Shown here one piece after another: positions 1-7,433 of a DNA stretch of 37,326 bases. The notes under the pieces are model-generated. The model saw only the letters and a list, made by a program, of their open reading frames with translations. It searched no databases and was not told the origin of the DNA. Position 1 is the first letter of the stretch. Every line of letters starts with the position of its first letter. Made by a program: the position numbers and the translations under genes. Source of the stretch: a virus; IMG/VR virus record IMGVR_UViG_3300049440_000240, positions 1 to 37,326 of that record. One strand, written 5' to 3'.

Positions 1-127
1 CCGCCGCGCCGCGCCGAAAGCGCGCGGCATTTCAGGCCCTTCCCACGTGAAGTCAGACAGGCAAAAGCGAGGGCAGATGCCCACGTGGGGGCTGGCCCAC
101 CAGGAGGCGATATGGCTGAGGTCAAAA
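1..127. repeat. Terminal direct overlap, left copy (circularity)
   Basis: Bases 1-127 are identical to 37200-37326 over their whole length. The repeat lies inside a coding gene whose reading frame continues without a stop across the junction when the ends are merged. That shows a circular or circularly permuted genome of 37,199 bp. The length of exactly 127 is what a k=127 de Bruijn assembler leaves on a circular contig, so it is probably not a biological terminal repeat. Confidence 0.95.
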
Positions 128-273
128 AGGGCTACATCGAGTTCGTCCAGCTCCGCGAGCAGGGCCGGATACCGAAGGGCGTGACCTGGGCGATCTGGCA
201 GACGATGACCGAAGGACAGCGAACTGAGGCCGTCGAAAAGGCGACGAACGCCAAGGAGACGAAATGCGCATAG
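1..273 (+). CDS. Replication initiator, C-terminal part (gene begins at 36759)
   Basis: The frame is open from base 1 to the TAG at 271-273 and joins in frame to the gene starting at 36759. The closed gene encodes 237 residues, of which these are the last 90. This part has the basic, Arg/Ala/Pro-rich linker after the origin and then a compact C-terminal domain beginning MAEVKKGYIEFVQL. In lambda O the C-terminal domain recruits the helicase loader; a similar role here is inference, since no loader gene was recognised. A strong internal ribosome site at 102-107 could also produce the last 53 residues alone. Confidence 0.8.
   Translation, partial: PPRRAESARHFRPFPREVRQAKARADAHVGAGPPGGDMAEVKKGYIEFVQLREQGRIPKGVTWAIWQTMTEGQRTEAVEKATNAKETKCA
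102..114 (+). promoter_or_regulatory. Internal Shine-Dalgarno and in-frame ATG inside the replication gene
   Basis: AGGAGG at 102-107 is followed after four bases by ATG at 112-114, in frame with the replication initiator. This is one of the best ribosome sites in the window and lies deep inside a coding gene. It would yield a 53-residue product (112-273) equal to the initiator's C-terminal domain. Confidence 0.55.
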
Positions 274-905
274 CAGCGACGATCTACTTCCTGTTGGCGT
301 TGGCGCTGCCCGCCGGCGCTCAGAGCTGGAAGACCTGCCAGGACACACTGAGCTTCCCGTGCCCAGCCGGTCCAGCGGACACGCTGACCGGGCGCGTCGT
401 CTCCCCGTGGCAGGCGCCCCACTTCTCGGCGAAGCACAACTGGCTCGTCCGGAATGTGGGCGGCGCGATCGTCGAGGTCGGCCGCGGCTACCGCGACGAG
501 TTTAACTTCCACGATCCCACCTACTCACTTCTGGCGCTGATGGAACAGGGGGCGATCGCCGCCGACATGTTCACATCGAGCGCCGCCGTCGCGGGCGGCC
601 ACGCCGGCGAAAGCTATCCGGGGCGCTTGTTCATCGGACAATTCCCGAGGCCACTCACCTACGCCGGCGCGGGCATTGCGCTCTCCTCGGTCGAGCTCGG
701 CTCGATGCACTACCTGCGGTACCGGCGCGTCAAGAGCCATGCCTGGGAGTGGCGGCAGATGTGGTGGCAGCTCGGGACCTGGGTGATCGTCACGCACGCC
801 GGATTCGCAGCCTATAACGCGCAGATTGGCACGGGCGCCACGGCCGCGGGGTGCTTCCACGTCCAGCCCGGCCACAGTCAGCTGGAGCCCAGCTGTGGCA
901 ACTGA
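264..905 (+). CDS. Secreted or periplasmic protein of unknown function
   Basis: 213 residues. The N-terminus is a clear Sec signal peptide: Arg at 2, a hydrophobic core over residues 4-16, and A-G-A then Q at 17-20 as a cleavage site. The mature protein is Trp/His/Tyr-rich with two more hydrophobic stretches (about 125-140 and 175-190), so it may associate with a membrane. The ATG sits 5 nt after AAGGAG and overlaps the end of the replication gene by 10 bases, so the two are probably co-translated. No family was recognised. An exported protein in the replication block could alter the host envelope, for example to block superinfection, but that is inference. Confidence 0.75.
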   Translation: MRIAATIYFLLALALPAGAQSWKTCQDTLSFPCPAGPADTLTGRVVSPWQAPHFSAKHNWLVRNVGGAIVEVGRGYRDEFNFHDPTYSLLALMEQGAIAADMFTSSAAVAGGHAGESYPGRLFIGQFPRPLTYAGAGIALSSVELGSMHYLRYRRVKSHAWEWRQMWWQLGTWVIVTHAGFAAYNAQIGTGATAAGCFHVQPGHSQLEPSCGN

Positions 906-1275
906 GAAGAGCTGGGGCACGCCGGGCACCGAGGAGTACCGCCTGGCGAGGAACGCCTACATGCGCGAGTACCGGAAGCAGGAAAAGGGTAAGCGGATCA
1001 CGCGAGCGGCAAACGAGAAGTGGCGCGCGAACAACCTCGACCGGTATACGGAGACACGCAAGAACTGGGTCGCGAGCCCGCGCGGGCGCGCCTCGACCAG
1101 GACCTCGGCGACGCGCTGGAGCCGCAAGATGAACCGCGAGGGCTGGGCCAGGACAGCTGAACCAGCGCCCTGCGTTGGCTGCGGGAAGCTCACGCGTTGG
1201 CGCGCCCAGCGCTTGGCAATTCTCCTGAACGGGCGCACCGTCACGCGCTGGATGCCGTGCTGCCGAGGCTGCTGA
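895..1275 (+). CDS. Small basic protein with C-terminal zinc-binding cysteines
   Basis: 126 residues from a GTG that overlaps the previous gene by 11 bases; a GGAG lies about 9 nt upstream. An in-frame GTG at 826 would add 23 residues of unnatural composition. The N-terminal half is Arg/Lys-rich and helical (YMREYRKQEKGKR). The C-terminus has C-V-G-C and C-C-R-G-C, which can form a four-Cys zinc site. The pattern recalls small phage DNA-binding or HNH-related proteins, but no catalytic HNH triad is visible. It lies immediately upstream of an HNH nuclease gene. Confidence 0.6.
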   Translation: MATEKSWGTPGTEEYRLARNAYMREYRKQEKGKRITRAANEKWRANNLDRYTETRKNWVASPRGRASTRTSATRWSRKMNREGWARTAEPAPCVGCGKLTRWRAQRLAILLNGRTVTRWMPCCRGC

Positions 1276-1285
1276 GAAAACAACC

Positions 1286-1777
1286 ATGAGCCACCGCGAA
1301 CTATCGATCCCGCCGTCGTCCCACCCCAACCGGCGGAGCCCGCGCGCCACTCGGGCTCCGTTCCTGCCTCTGCCAACGAGCCGCGTGATCCCCGCGGCCC
1401 TTGATCGGGCCATCTGGGAGCGCGATCGCGGTGTCTGCAAGAAGTGCGGCATTGACCTGGATGCAGTCCGGGCCCTGCTCGACGGCTACTATGCCGCAGC
1501 TCTCGTCGAGACGCACCACGACGCCAACCGGGCGATGGCGATCACCAGGTGCTACGCGCAAGCGATGTACCCGGGGAACGCCGATGCCTACCCGCACCGC
1601 CTGTGGCAACGCAACCACGTCATCTCCGTGGCCGAGGGCGGCGAAACAGTCCTCGAAAACATGGAGACCCTCTGCACGATCTGCCATAAGGGCGAAACCA
1701 AAAAGCTCGCAAAGCGCCTGGGGCTGCACCGGAGACGGCACAGCTACCGGCCGCATTTTCCGGAGGAGATCCGATGA
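1286..1777 (+). CDS. HNH endonuclease
   Basis: 163 residues. The HNH core is readable: zinc ligands C51/C54 (CKKCG) and C130/C133 (LCTICH), with the H-N-H series at H111 (QRNHVISVAEGG), N125 (ENMETL) and H134. An insertion of about 55 residues separates the first zinc pair from H111. HNH proteins in phages are either homing nucleases or work with terminase. This one is not beside TerL, so free-standing homing or a role in replication or recombination is possible. The start is the first ATG; its ribosome site is weak. It ends with ATGA overlap into the next gene. Confidence 0.85.
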   Translation: MSHRELSIPPSSHPNRRSPRATRAPFLPLPTSRVIPAALDRAIWERDRGVCKKCGIDLDAVRALLDGYYAAALVETHHDANRAMAITRCYAQAMYPGNADAYPHRLWQRNHVISVAEGGETVLENMETLCTICHKGETKKLAKRLGLHRRRHSYRPHFPEEIR

Positions 1778-2247
1778 ACCCCAGCTCGAGTCAGCTTCGC
1801 AAGGGCGATGCCGTCTTGGTCGTCGAAGGCCCGCACCAGGGCCTACTCGGCAAGATCACCTCGATCTACAAAGCCTGGCGCGACGGATCGAGCCAGCGCG
1901 TCGTGGCGATCGAGGACGTTTCCGGCGCGGTGACGGAGGTGCGCCAGGCCTTCGTGCGGATCGACCGGCCAGCGCCGGGCGCGCCACCGGCCCGGCCGAA
2001 GATGCCGCCCGTCGGCCACACCACGACGGAATCTCCGGAAGGCGCGGCGCGGCGGGAGGCGGTGGCTGCTGCGGCGCCGCCGGCGGTTGCGGACAAGCAC
2101 CTGCTTGAGGTGCTGGCACGCCACAATCCGGCCCTGGATGTCAGCACGGACACAATTAGGCTTGTCTGCTGGTGCGGCGAGTTCGACGACTCCAGCGACA
2201 CCGAGGACTGGCTGGCCCACATCAAGCGCGTCGAAAAACTTCACTGA
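1774..2247 (+). CDS. KOW-motif protein with C-terminal Cys pair
   Basis: 157 residues, starting in an ATGA overlap with the HNH gene. Residues 9-35 read as a KOW motif (GDAVLVVEGPHQGLLGKI), the short beta fold of NusG, Spt5 and some ribosomal proteins that binds RNA or protein. A Pro/Ala-rich linker (about 70-105) leads to a C-terminal piece with CWCGEFDDSSDTEDWLAHI. KOW plus disordered linker would fit an effect on host transcription or translation; this is inference from the motif only. Confidence 0.65.
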   Translation: MNPSSSQLRKGDAVLVVEGPHQGLLGKITSIYKAWRDGSSQRVVAIEDVSGAVTEVRQAFVRIDRPAPGAPPARPKMPPVGHTTTESPEGAARREAVAAAAPPAVADKHLLEVLARHNPALDVSTDTIRLVCWCGEFDDSSDTEDWLAHIKRVEKLH

Positions 2248-2257
2248 GGAGGAACGA

Positions 2258-2953
2258 ATGCCCCTGCTTACGGTACCGGATCGCCAGCTGTCGCTGTTCT
2301 GCCCGAAGGGCACGATCATTTTCAAGCCGAAGAAGAACCTACGGATCGGCGAGGCAGAGCTCTCGATGTTCATGAGCGAGGAGCTCGCCGGGATCTTCCC
2401 GTCGCCGATGCTCGAAGAGTTCCAGCTCATGAACAAGGCCGGAGGGCCGGCGCTGATCGAGATCGGCCAGGTGCACGAGGGGCAGAAGATGCAGTTCCGG
2501 ACCGCGCCCAGCTCGCCCGGCGTCTCGCTGGGCGTCGACTACGGGGCAATCACCGTGGATCGCCTGGAGAAGTTCGAGCGCGTGAAGGTGCCGAAGGTGC
2601 GCCTGACGCTGCTCGCGCGTTTCCCGCTCGATGACAAATCCGCGATCTGGCTCAAGGACACGCTCGGCACGACGGTCTTTCTCCAGACCGAGGACGTGCA
2701 GCTCGAGATTCCAGGCACGCGCCTGACCGAGATCCTGGCCGAGCCCGAGCCGATTGACCGCAAGAGCCGCGCCGCCGGCGAGCGCGACGAGGACCCGCGC
2801 ACGAAGCGGCCCGTGCCCAGCGCCGTCGACGCCGCGCTCTCTCCAGAGGCCGAAGAGCGCGCCCAGCAGCGCGACGCGGAGCGCCTGGCGGCGAACGATC
2901 CGCTGCCGGCATCGCCGCGCACCAAGCGCGTTGGCAAAAAAGGCGGCAAGTGA
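2258..2953 (+). CDS. Conserved-looking hypothetical protein with charged C-terminal tail
   Basis: 231 residues from ATG 2258, preceded by TGAGGAGGAACGA, a near-perfect ribosome site. The reading frame extends upstream without a better start. Residues 1-165 look like a folded alpha/beta domain. Residues 170-231 are highly charged and end in a Lys/Gly run (TKRVGKKGGK), typical of nucleic-acid binding tails. No family was recognised. It sits in the block between the origin and parB, so a replication or regulatory role is more likely than a virion role. Confidence 0.7.
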   Translation: MPLLTVPDRQLSLFCPKGTIIFKPKKNLRIGEAELSMFMSEELAGIFPSPMLEEFQLMNKAGGPALIEIGQVHEGQKMQFRTAPSSPGVSLGVDYGAITVDRLEKFERVKVPKVRLTLLARFPLDDKSAIWLKDTLGTTVFLQTEDVQLEIPGTRLTEILAEPEPIDRKSRAAGERDEDPRTKRPVPSAVDAALSPEAEERAQQRDAERLAANDPLPASPRTKRVGKKGGK

Positions 2954-2956
2954 TCC

Positions 2957-3445
2957 GTGGCCACGCGCAGCTGCCGCTGGTGCTGGAAGAACAAGGGGCG
3001 CGTCACGCCGGCCGTCGAGACGGTCGCCGACGTCCCGATCTGCTCGGAATGTTTTGCAGCTCTAGGAATTGAGGAGGAGCACATGAAGCCAGAGAACCTC
3101 GCGAAGGTCCGCAAGTCGATGGAGCCGGGGATGAGCACGAGCGAAGTCGCCCGGCGCGCCGGCGTGAGCTACTACGTGGCCAACAAGTGCATCGCGGCAA
3201 TTCACGATGAGCAGAAGGCAGGCGCGCCGGAGATGGCGCAGCCGCGCGTGGATCCGCTCCGGAGCGTCACAGTGCTGCGGGAGGACCCCGCGCCCGCGAA
3301 GCGCGATCGCAATTCCGTGGGCGTGGGCACGCGGCCGCCACACGCGGACAACGGCGAGATCCGCGTCGACCTCTTGGCCGAGCTTCGCAAGCGCCGCGAG
3401 GCGCTCGATCAGGCGATCCGCGCCCTCGAAATCTTCGAGCAGTAA
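2957..3445 (+). CDS. Zinc-ribbon plus helix-turn-helix regulator
   Basis: 162 residues from GTG 2957. An N-terminal zinc ribbon has C-R-W-C at residues 6-9 and C-S-E-C at about 29-32. A helix-turn-helix follows (MSTSEVARRAGVSYYVANKC), and the C-terminus is a predicted coiled helix (LLAELRKRREALDQAIRALE). An in-frame ATG at 3083 has a far better ribosome site (GAGGAGGAG), so a 120-residue form lacking the zinc ribbon may also be made. Its position just before parB suggests it may regulate that gene. Confidence 0.65.
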   Translation: MATRSCRWCWKNKGRVTPAVETVADVPICSECFAALGIEEEHMKPENLAKVRKSMEPGMSTSEVARRAGVSYYVANKCIAAIHDEQKAGAPEMAQPRVDPLRSVTVLREDPAPAKRDRNSVGVGTRPPHADNGEIRVDLLAELRKRREALDQAIRALEIFEQ

Positions 3446-3460
3446 ATCGAAAGGAGAACC

Positions 3461-5020
3461 ATGACGACCGAGCCACTGAAAGCGACGGCAGCCGAGCTGC
3501 CGCTGACAGAGCTGTTTGCCTCACCTCTGAACCCGCGAAAGCACTTTGATCCGCGCGGCATGGCCGAGCTCACCGAATCCGTCCGAGAGCACGGCGTGCT
3601 AACCCCGCTGCTGGTGCGCCCAGCAAAGCACGGACCTGGTGCCATCAAGTACGAGATCCTGGCAGGCGAGCGCCGCTACCGCGCGGCCAAGGCTGCAGAG
3701 CTCGCCGCCGTGCCCTGTATCGTGCGGCGGCTGGAGGATAGCGAAGCCCTCGAGCTGATGCTGATCGAGAACCTGCAGCGCGCCGACGTGCACCCGATCG
3801 AGGAGGCGCGGGGCTTTCAGCAGATGATGAACCTCGGCCGCTACACGCCGACGCAGCTCGCGGCCAAGATGGGCAAGGACGAGAGCTACGTCCGCCGGCG
3901 CGTCCACCTGCTCAAGCTCTTCGAGGGGTTCCAGGTCCTGTTCGAGAAGGGCGACATCCAGCTCGCGCACGCCCAGGAGCTCTGCCGGCTGACCGAGGGC
4001 GAACAGCGGCGCGCGATGAAGGCCTTCCGCGGCGGCCGCGGCTGGGATCACTGGGACACGCCGGGCGACCTGCGGCAGTGGATCGAAAACCACGTGCACA
4101 TGCAGCTCAAGAAGGCTGCATTCCCGAAGAACGACGCCGAGCTCGTGCCGGCGGCGGGCAGCTGCCTGGACTGTCCGAAGCGCACCGGATCGAGTCCGAT
4201 GCTGTTCCCGGACATCAAGAGCCCGGACATCTGCACGGATCCCGCGTGCTTCAACGGCAAACTCGATGCCTTCGTGAAAGCGGAAACGATTCGGCTGCGC
4301 GAGAAGGGCGAGCCATTCATCCTGATGACGTCGGTCGACAGCTACGAGCACCGGACGCCGCCGAAGGGCAGCGGGGCAGTTAGCTCGACCGAAATCAACA
4401 GCCGCGAAGAGGAGAAGGCCTGCAAGCACCAGGAGCTCGCGCTGATCGTCACCGGGCCGGACCGCGGCCACAAGCAGCGCATCTGCCGCGACAAAAAGTG
4501 CAGCGTGCATACCTGGTCGTCCAACGAGTCGCACCAAACGAGCAGCAAGAAGGCGCGCACGATCGAGAAGAAGCGGAAGCTCGAAATGAAGCGCCGCGGC
4601 GCGATCCTGGTCGCGATCGCAGCCAAGATCGGAGTAGGCACCTCGATCCCGCATCCCAGCGACGAGCAGCGCACGGACCTGCTGGTCTGGTGCGCCGGTC
4701 ATCTCAGCAGCGATCACGCCAGGATGATCTGCCAGGCGATGTCCTGGGAGACGAAGCAGAGCAGCTACGGCGGCCGCGACTTCTCTGGAACGCTTCAGCG
4801 CGAGATGCGGAAGGTTAACGGCGCCCACTGGGTCGCTTGGCTTGAAATCCTTCGGGCCGGAGAGCTGGACTGCTGGTGGTGGGCCGGAGGCAACTCCAAC
4901 CCGAAAATGCGCGCCCTTGATGCCCTCGCTAAGCGCGCCCACGTGGACGTCTCCAAGATCACAGCCGACTCGGCCGGGAAGCGAGAAAAAGCCCCCAAAG
5001 CCAAAGCCGCCCGAGCCTGA
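3461..5020 (+). CDS. ParB-like CTPase/DNA-binding protein with Cys-rich C-terminal half
   Basis: 519 residues, with AAAGGAG ahead of the ATG. ParB/Spo0J N-terminal motifs are intact: N24-P-R, GERRYRAA (69-76, CTP-binding box) and ENLQR (103-107). A helix-turn-helix follows (about 128-150, YTPTQLAAKMGKDESYVRRR). The C-terminal half is not the short dimerisation domain of chromosomal ParB. It is about 280 residues long with a Cys cluster starting at C235-x2-C238 (CLDCPKRTG, then CTDPACF) and a second Cys/His set (CKHQE, CRDKKC), like ParB-related proteins of mobile elements. No ParA is encoded anywhere. It may act as a partition, origin-control or transcription factor. Confidence 0.9.
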   Translation: MTTEPLKATAAELPLTELFASPLNPRKHFDPRGMAELTESVREHGVLTPLLVRPAKHGPGAIKYEILAGERRYRAAKAAELAAVPCIVRRLEDSEALELMLIENLQRADVHPIEEARGFQQMMNLGRYTPTQLAAKMGKDESYVRRRVHLLKLFEGFQVLFEKGDIQLAHAQELCRLTEGEQRRAMKAFRGGRGWDHWDTPGDLRQWIENHVHMQLKKAAFPKNDAELVPAAGSCLDCPKRTGSSPMLFPDIKSPDICTDPACFNGKLDAFVKAETIRLREKGEPFILMTSVDSYEHRTPPKGSGAVSSTEINSREEEKACKHQELALIVTGPDRGHKQRICRDKKCSVHTWSSNESHQTSSKKARTIEKKRKLEMKRRGAILVAIAAKIGVGTSIPHPSDEQRTDLLVWCAGHLSSDHARMICQAMSWETKQSSYGGRDFSGTLQREMRKVNGAHWVAWLEILRAGELDCWWWAGGNSNPKMRALDALAKRAHVDVSKITADSAGKREKAPKAKAARA

Positions 5021-5062
5021 ATCCGCCGAGGGTTAGTGCTACCTTGTGCGGGCCAACGGTTT

Positions 5063-5124
5063 CCCCGGCAGTGCGACGCGGACGGTGCAAGCCGGGCCGC
5101 GTGAGGGCTGGGCCACTGCCGGGG
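5063..5124 (+). ncRNA. Candidate structured RNA: nested stems with GNRA tetraloop
   Basis: An 11-bp perfect stem pairs 5063-5073 (CCCCGGCAGTG) with 5114-5124. Inside it, ACGCGG (5076-5081) pairs with CCGCGT (5097-5102), and CGGT/GCCG (5083-5086/5091-5094) closes a GCAA tetraloop. Bases 5103-5113 stay single-stranded. The element fills most of the only sizeable gap around parB, and TTTT follows at 5129-5132, so it may be an attenuator or terminator. It could instead be a ParB-binding dyad, since it begins 43 bases after parB. It sits 21 bases before the next start codon. Confidence 0.45.
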
Positions 5125-5145
5125 ATCCTTTTCGAGAGGAGCTCC

Positions 5146-5349
5146 ATGAACGCAACCCGCGTCACCTACATCGTCCAGGCCGCCGGCATCGGCGGGATCG
5201 CCTACGGCGCGATCGCCCTCGCGCATCACTACGGGCCTCTCATCGGCCTGGTAGCTGGCGCCCTGCTGCTCCTGGGAGGAGGCTGGTACCGCGCCAGCAT
5301 CATAGAGAAGAAGCCCGTCTCGGGCATCGGCGGCGCCATCAAGGGCTGA
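5146..5349 (+). CDS. Small two-helix membrane protein
   Basis: 67 residues from ATG 5146 with GAGAGGAGCTCC upstream. A longer frame starting at 5044 would translate the structured RNA element and is less likely. Two hydrophobic segments (about 8-26 and 29-46) are followed by a short basic/Gly tail. Holins have this size and topology, but the lysis cassette is at 30801-32341, so this is better called a membrane protein of unknown role. It ends in a TGATG junction with the next gene. Confidence 0.6.
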   Translation: MNATRVTYIVQAAGIGGIAYGAIALAHHYGPLIGLVAGALLLLGGGWYRASIIEKKPVSGIGGAIKG

Positions 5350-5522
5350 TGCCCCGCTGCACGTCTCCGCACTGCAGCGGCTGCTACGAGATCGAGCCCG
5401 GCGTTTGGATTCACCCTCCGCAAGCCTGCAGAGACCCCAGGTGCCTAGAATGCCACAACGTGGAGACAGTCCCGTACCCGCACGATCGCAAGCGTGACGG
5501 CCTTTTCAAAGGGAAATCATAG
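5349..5522 (+). CDS. Cys-rich miniprotein, probably zinc-binding
   Basis: 57 residues, translated from the ATG of a TGATG stop/start overlap. It has two three-Cys clusters (CTSPHCSGC and C-x4-C-x2-C in CRDPRCLEC) with several His. These can form one or two zinc sites. No known family was recognised. It lies directly ahead of the terminase genes. Confidence 0.55.
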   Translation: MPRCTSPHCSGCYEIEPGVWIHPPQACRDPRCLECHNVETVPYPHDRKRDGLFKGKS

Positions 5523-5524
5523 GG

Positions 5525-5887
5525 ATGACAAAGTCACGCGGAATTGGACGCGGGGGCAAGCGCCCGGGCGCCGGAAAGAAACCGAAAGCAGAGGCGGCCA
5601 GGCTCGACGCTCTCCTGGTCGACGTGCGCGATCGCGCGGCACTCATCCTGCACCACATCGACGAAGCGACGGCCGAGACCGAGCTCACCGGCGAGGAGCG
5701 CGAGTGGAAGAAGCTGCTGCAGAGCAAAGACGAGACGATCGCCCTCCGCGCCCGGGTCGAGCTCTCCTACCTGGCCTATCCGATCCCCAAGCCGGTCGAC
5801 GCCAAGGTCGCCGGCACCGTCGAGATCCACTTCCACGCGATCGATCCGGGCTGGCGCAAGGGGCGAAAAAGTGCCCCGAGCGCGTAG
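5525..5887 (+). CDS. Terminase small subunit-like protein
   Basis: 120 residues. The N-terminus carries GRGGKRPGAGKKPKAEAA, a Gly/Arg/Pro/Lys motif common at the start of phage small terminase subunits and related DNA-binding proteins. A helical middle (residues 25-85) and a basic C-terminus follow. The position immediately upstream of TerL supports the call. Small terminases recognise the packaging site and regulate TerL. No clear HTH is visible, so the assignment rests on motif and context. Confidence 0.65.
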   Translation: MTKSRGIGRGGKRPGAGKKPKAEAARLDALLVDVRDRAALILHHIDEATAETELTGEEREWKKLLQSKDETIALRARVELSYLAYPIPKPVDAKVAGTVEIHFHAIDPGWRKGRKSAPSA

Positions 5888-5903
5888 CCGTTTTATCTAG
5901 TAT

Positions 5904-7433
5904 GTGGCGGCTAATTTGACGTTCAACATTTCCCAGCCACGGGCGCCCGAGGTCTTCACCGGACACCTATACCTGAACGGTCCACAGTGCGAGCTGCTCG
6001 AGGCGACGGAGCGCGAGGTGCTGATCGGGGGCGCCAAGCGCGGCGGCAAAACCGTGGGCAGCGCCGCGAAGGCGATCGCGCTGATGTCCGACTTCCCTGG
6101 CAACAAGGGCGTCGTCATCCGGCAGTCGCTCCCGGATCTCAAGGCCGGCTGGCTCGATGAGTTCCTGGCCATCTGCCCGCCCGGCTTCATCGTCGACCAC
6201 AACAAGCAGGAAAAGCAGATCACCGCGCGCAACGGCAGCCGGCTGCTCTACACCGGCGCCGGCGACGTCGTGGCCAGCAAGGCCGCCGAAAAGAAGAAGG
6301 GCATGAACGTGGGCTTTGCGATCTTCGAGGAGGGATCGGAGATCAAAGAGGAAGTCTATCTCATGGTGACCGGGCAGTTTAGCTGGAAGCTGCCCGACGG
6401 CTCGCGCCCTCTGTACCAGGCCATCGTCACGTCCAATCCAGAGCCCGGCTGGGTCAAGCGGCGATTTGTCGGCGATCTCTCGACCAAGACGCCCCCGATG
6501 GCTGGCACCCGGTTCATACCGGCGCTGCCCCGCGACAACGCCGACAACCTGCCGCCCGGCTGGGAGCAGGAGATGCGGCTCACCCGGCCGTCGGAGTGGA
6601 TCTCGAAGTACCTGGACGGCAACTGGGAGCTGTCCGAGGGCATGGTTTTCGAGGAGTTCGATCGGCGGATCCACCTGATCGAGCCGTTCGACTACCGCAA
6701 CTACAAGCTGTGGGAGGTCCTGGACCACGCCAGCACGGGCGTCACGGCCTACTACCCGGGCGCCGAAGACAGCGATGGCAACCTGTTCGTCCTCAACGAG
6801 TATTGGGGCGTTAACAAGCTGGTCAGCGAGCATTCCGTCCAGATCCACCTGATGCGCAACGAGGTCCTGGCGCAGTGCTTCGGGTCGGATGCGGAGCTCT
6901 ACCGCCGACGCGAGGGCGCGCCCTCGATCGCGCGCTTCTCGGAGTCTCTTATCGACCCTTCCACAGTGGCAAAGAATCAGCAGACCGCGAAGGGCCTCGA
7001 GTCGATCATGCAGATGTACGCCGACAACGGGCTGCGGTTCGCGGCCGCCTACAACTGGATCGCGGCCGGCATCGAGCGCTTCAAGGAATATCTGCACCCG
7101 AACCCGTTCCACCGGCACCCGTTCACGGCGAAGCCGGGCGCCCCGATGCTCTACTTCGTCCGCGACCGCTGCCCGAACCTCGTGCGCGAGATCGTGGAGC
7201 TCCGGAAAGTGGTGACCGACACCGGCAAGGTGGTGTATGTAGGCGAGGATCACGGGCTCGATTGCATCCGGTATAAGCTGAACGCGCAGTCGAGGCCGCC
7301 CAAGCGCACGAGGGGCGACCTGGCCAAATTGCCAGCGCAGGATCGCCGGGCGGTGGAGCAGCACGAGGCCTGGGCCAAGAAGTTTGGCAAAACCACCGGG
7401 AACCGCTGGTTTGCACCGGAAACGAGGCGATGA
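5904..7433 (+). CDS. Terminase large subunit
   Basis: 509 residues, usual length for TerL. The ATPase domain has a Walker A variant GGAKRGGKT (42-50) and a Walker B-like hydrophobic strand ending in acidic residues (FAIFEEGSEI, about 135-144). The RNase H-like nuclease domain shows an acidic residue after a hydrophobic strand (WEVLDHASTG, D274) and the late GEDHGLD motif near residue 447. The enzyme translocates DNA into the prohead and cuts the concatemer. The start is taken as GTG 5904; TTG 5913 is an alternative. No ribosome site is visible, but the upstream 12 bases are AT-rich. Confidence 0.95.
   Translation: MAANLTFNISQPRAPEVFTGHLYLNGPQCELLEATEREVLIGGAKRGGKTVGSAAKAIALMSDFPGNKGVVIRQSLPDLKAGWLDEFLAICPPGFIVDHNKQEKQITARNGSRLLYTGAGDVVASKAAEKKKGMNVGFAIFEEGSEIKEEVYLMVTGQFSWKLPDGSRPLYQAIVTSNPEPGWVKRRFVGDLSTKTPPMAGTRFIPALPRDNADNLPPGWEQEMRLTRPSEWISKYLDGNWELSEGMVFEEFDRRIHLIEPFDYRNYKLWEVLDHASTGVTAYYPGAEDSDGNLFVLNEYWGVNKLVSEHSVQIHLMRNEVLAQCFGSDAELYRRREGAPSIARFSESLIDPSTVAKNQQTAKGLESIMQMYADNGLRFAAAYNWIAAGIERFKEYLHPNPFHRHPFTAKPGAPMLYFVRDRCPNLVREIVELRKVVTDTGKVVYVGEDHGLDCIRYKLNAQSRPPKRTRGDLAKLPAQDRRAVEQHEAWAKKFGKTTGNRWFAPETRR

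Noticed and set aside
5081-5128. Resemblance to a cobalamin riboswitch core (GGTGCAA, GCCACTG and a GCCGGGGATCC segment like the B12 box)
   Set aside because: The GGGAA segment and peripheral stems are missing, the element is far too short, and the downstream gene has no link to cobalamin. The nested-stem fold explains the sequence better.
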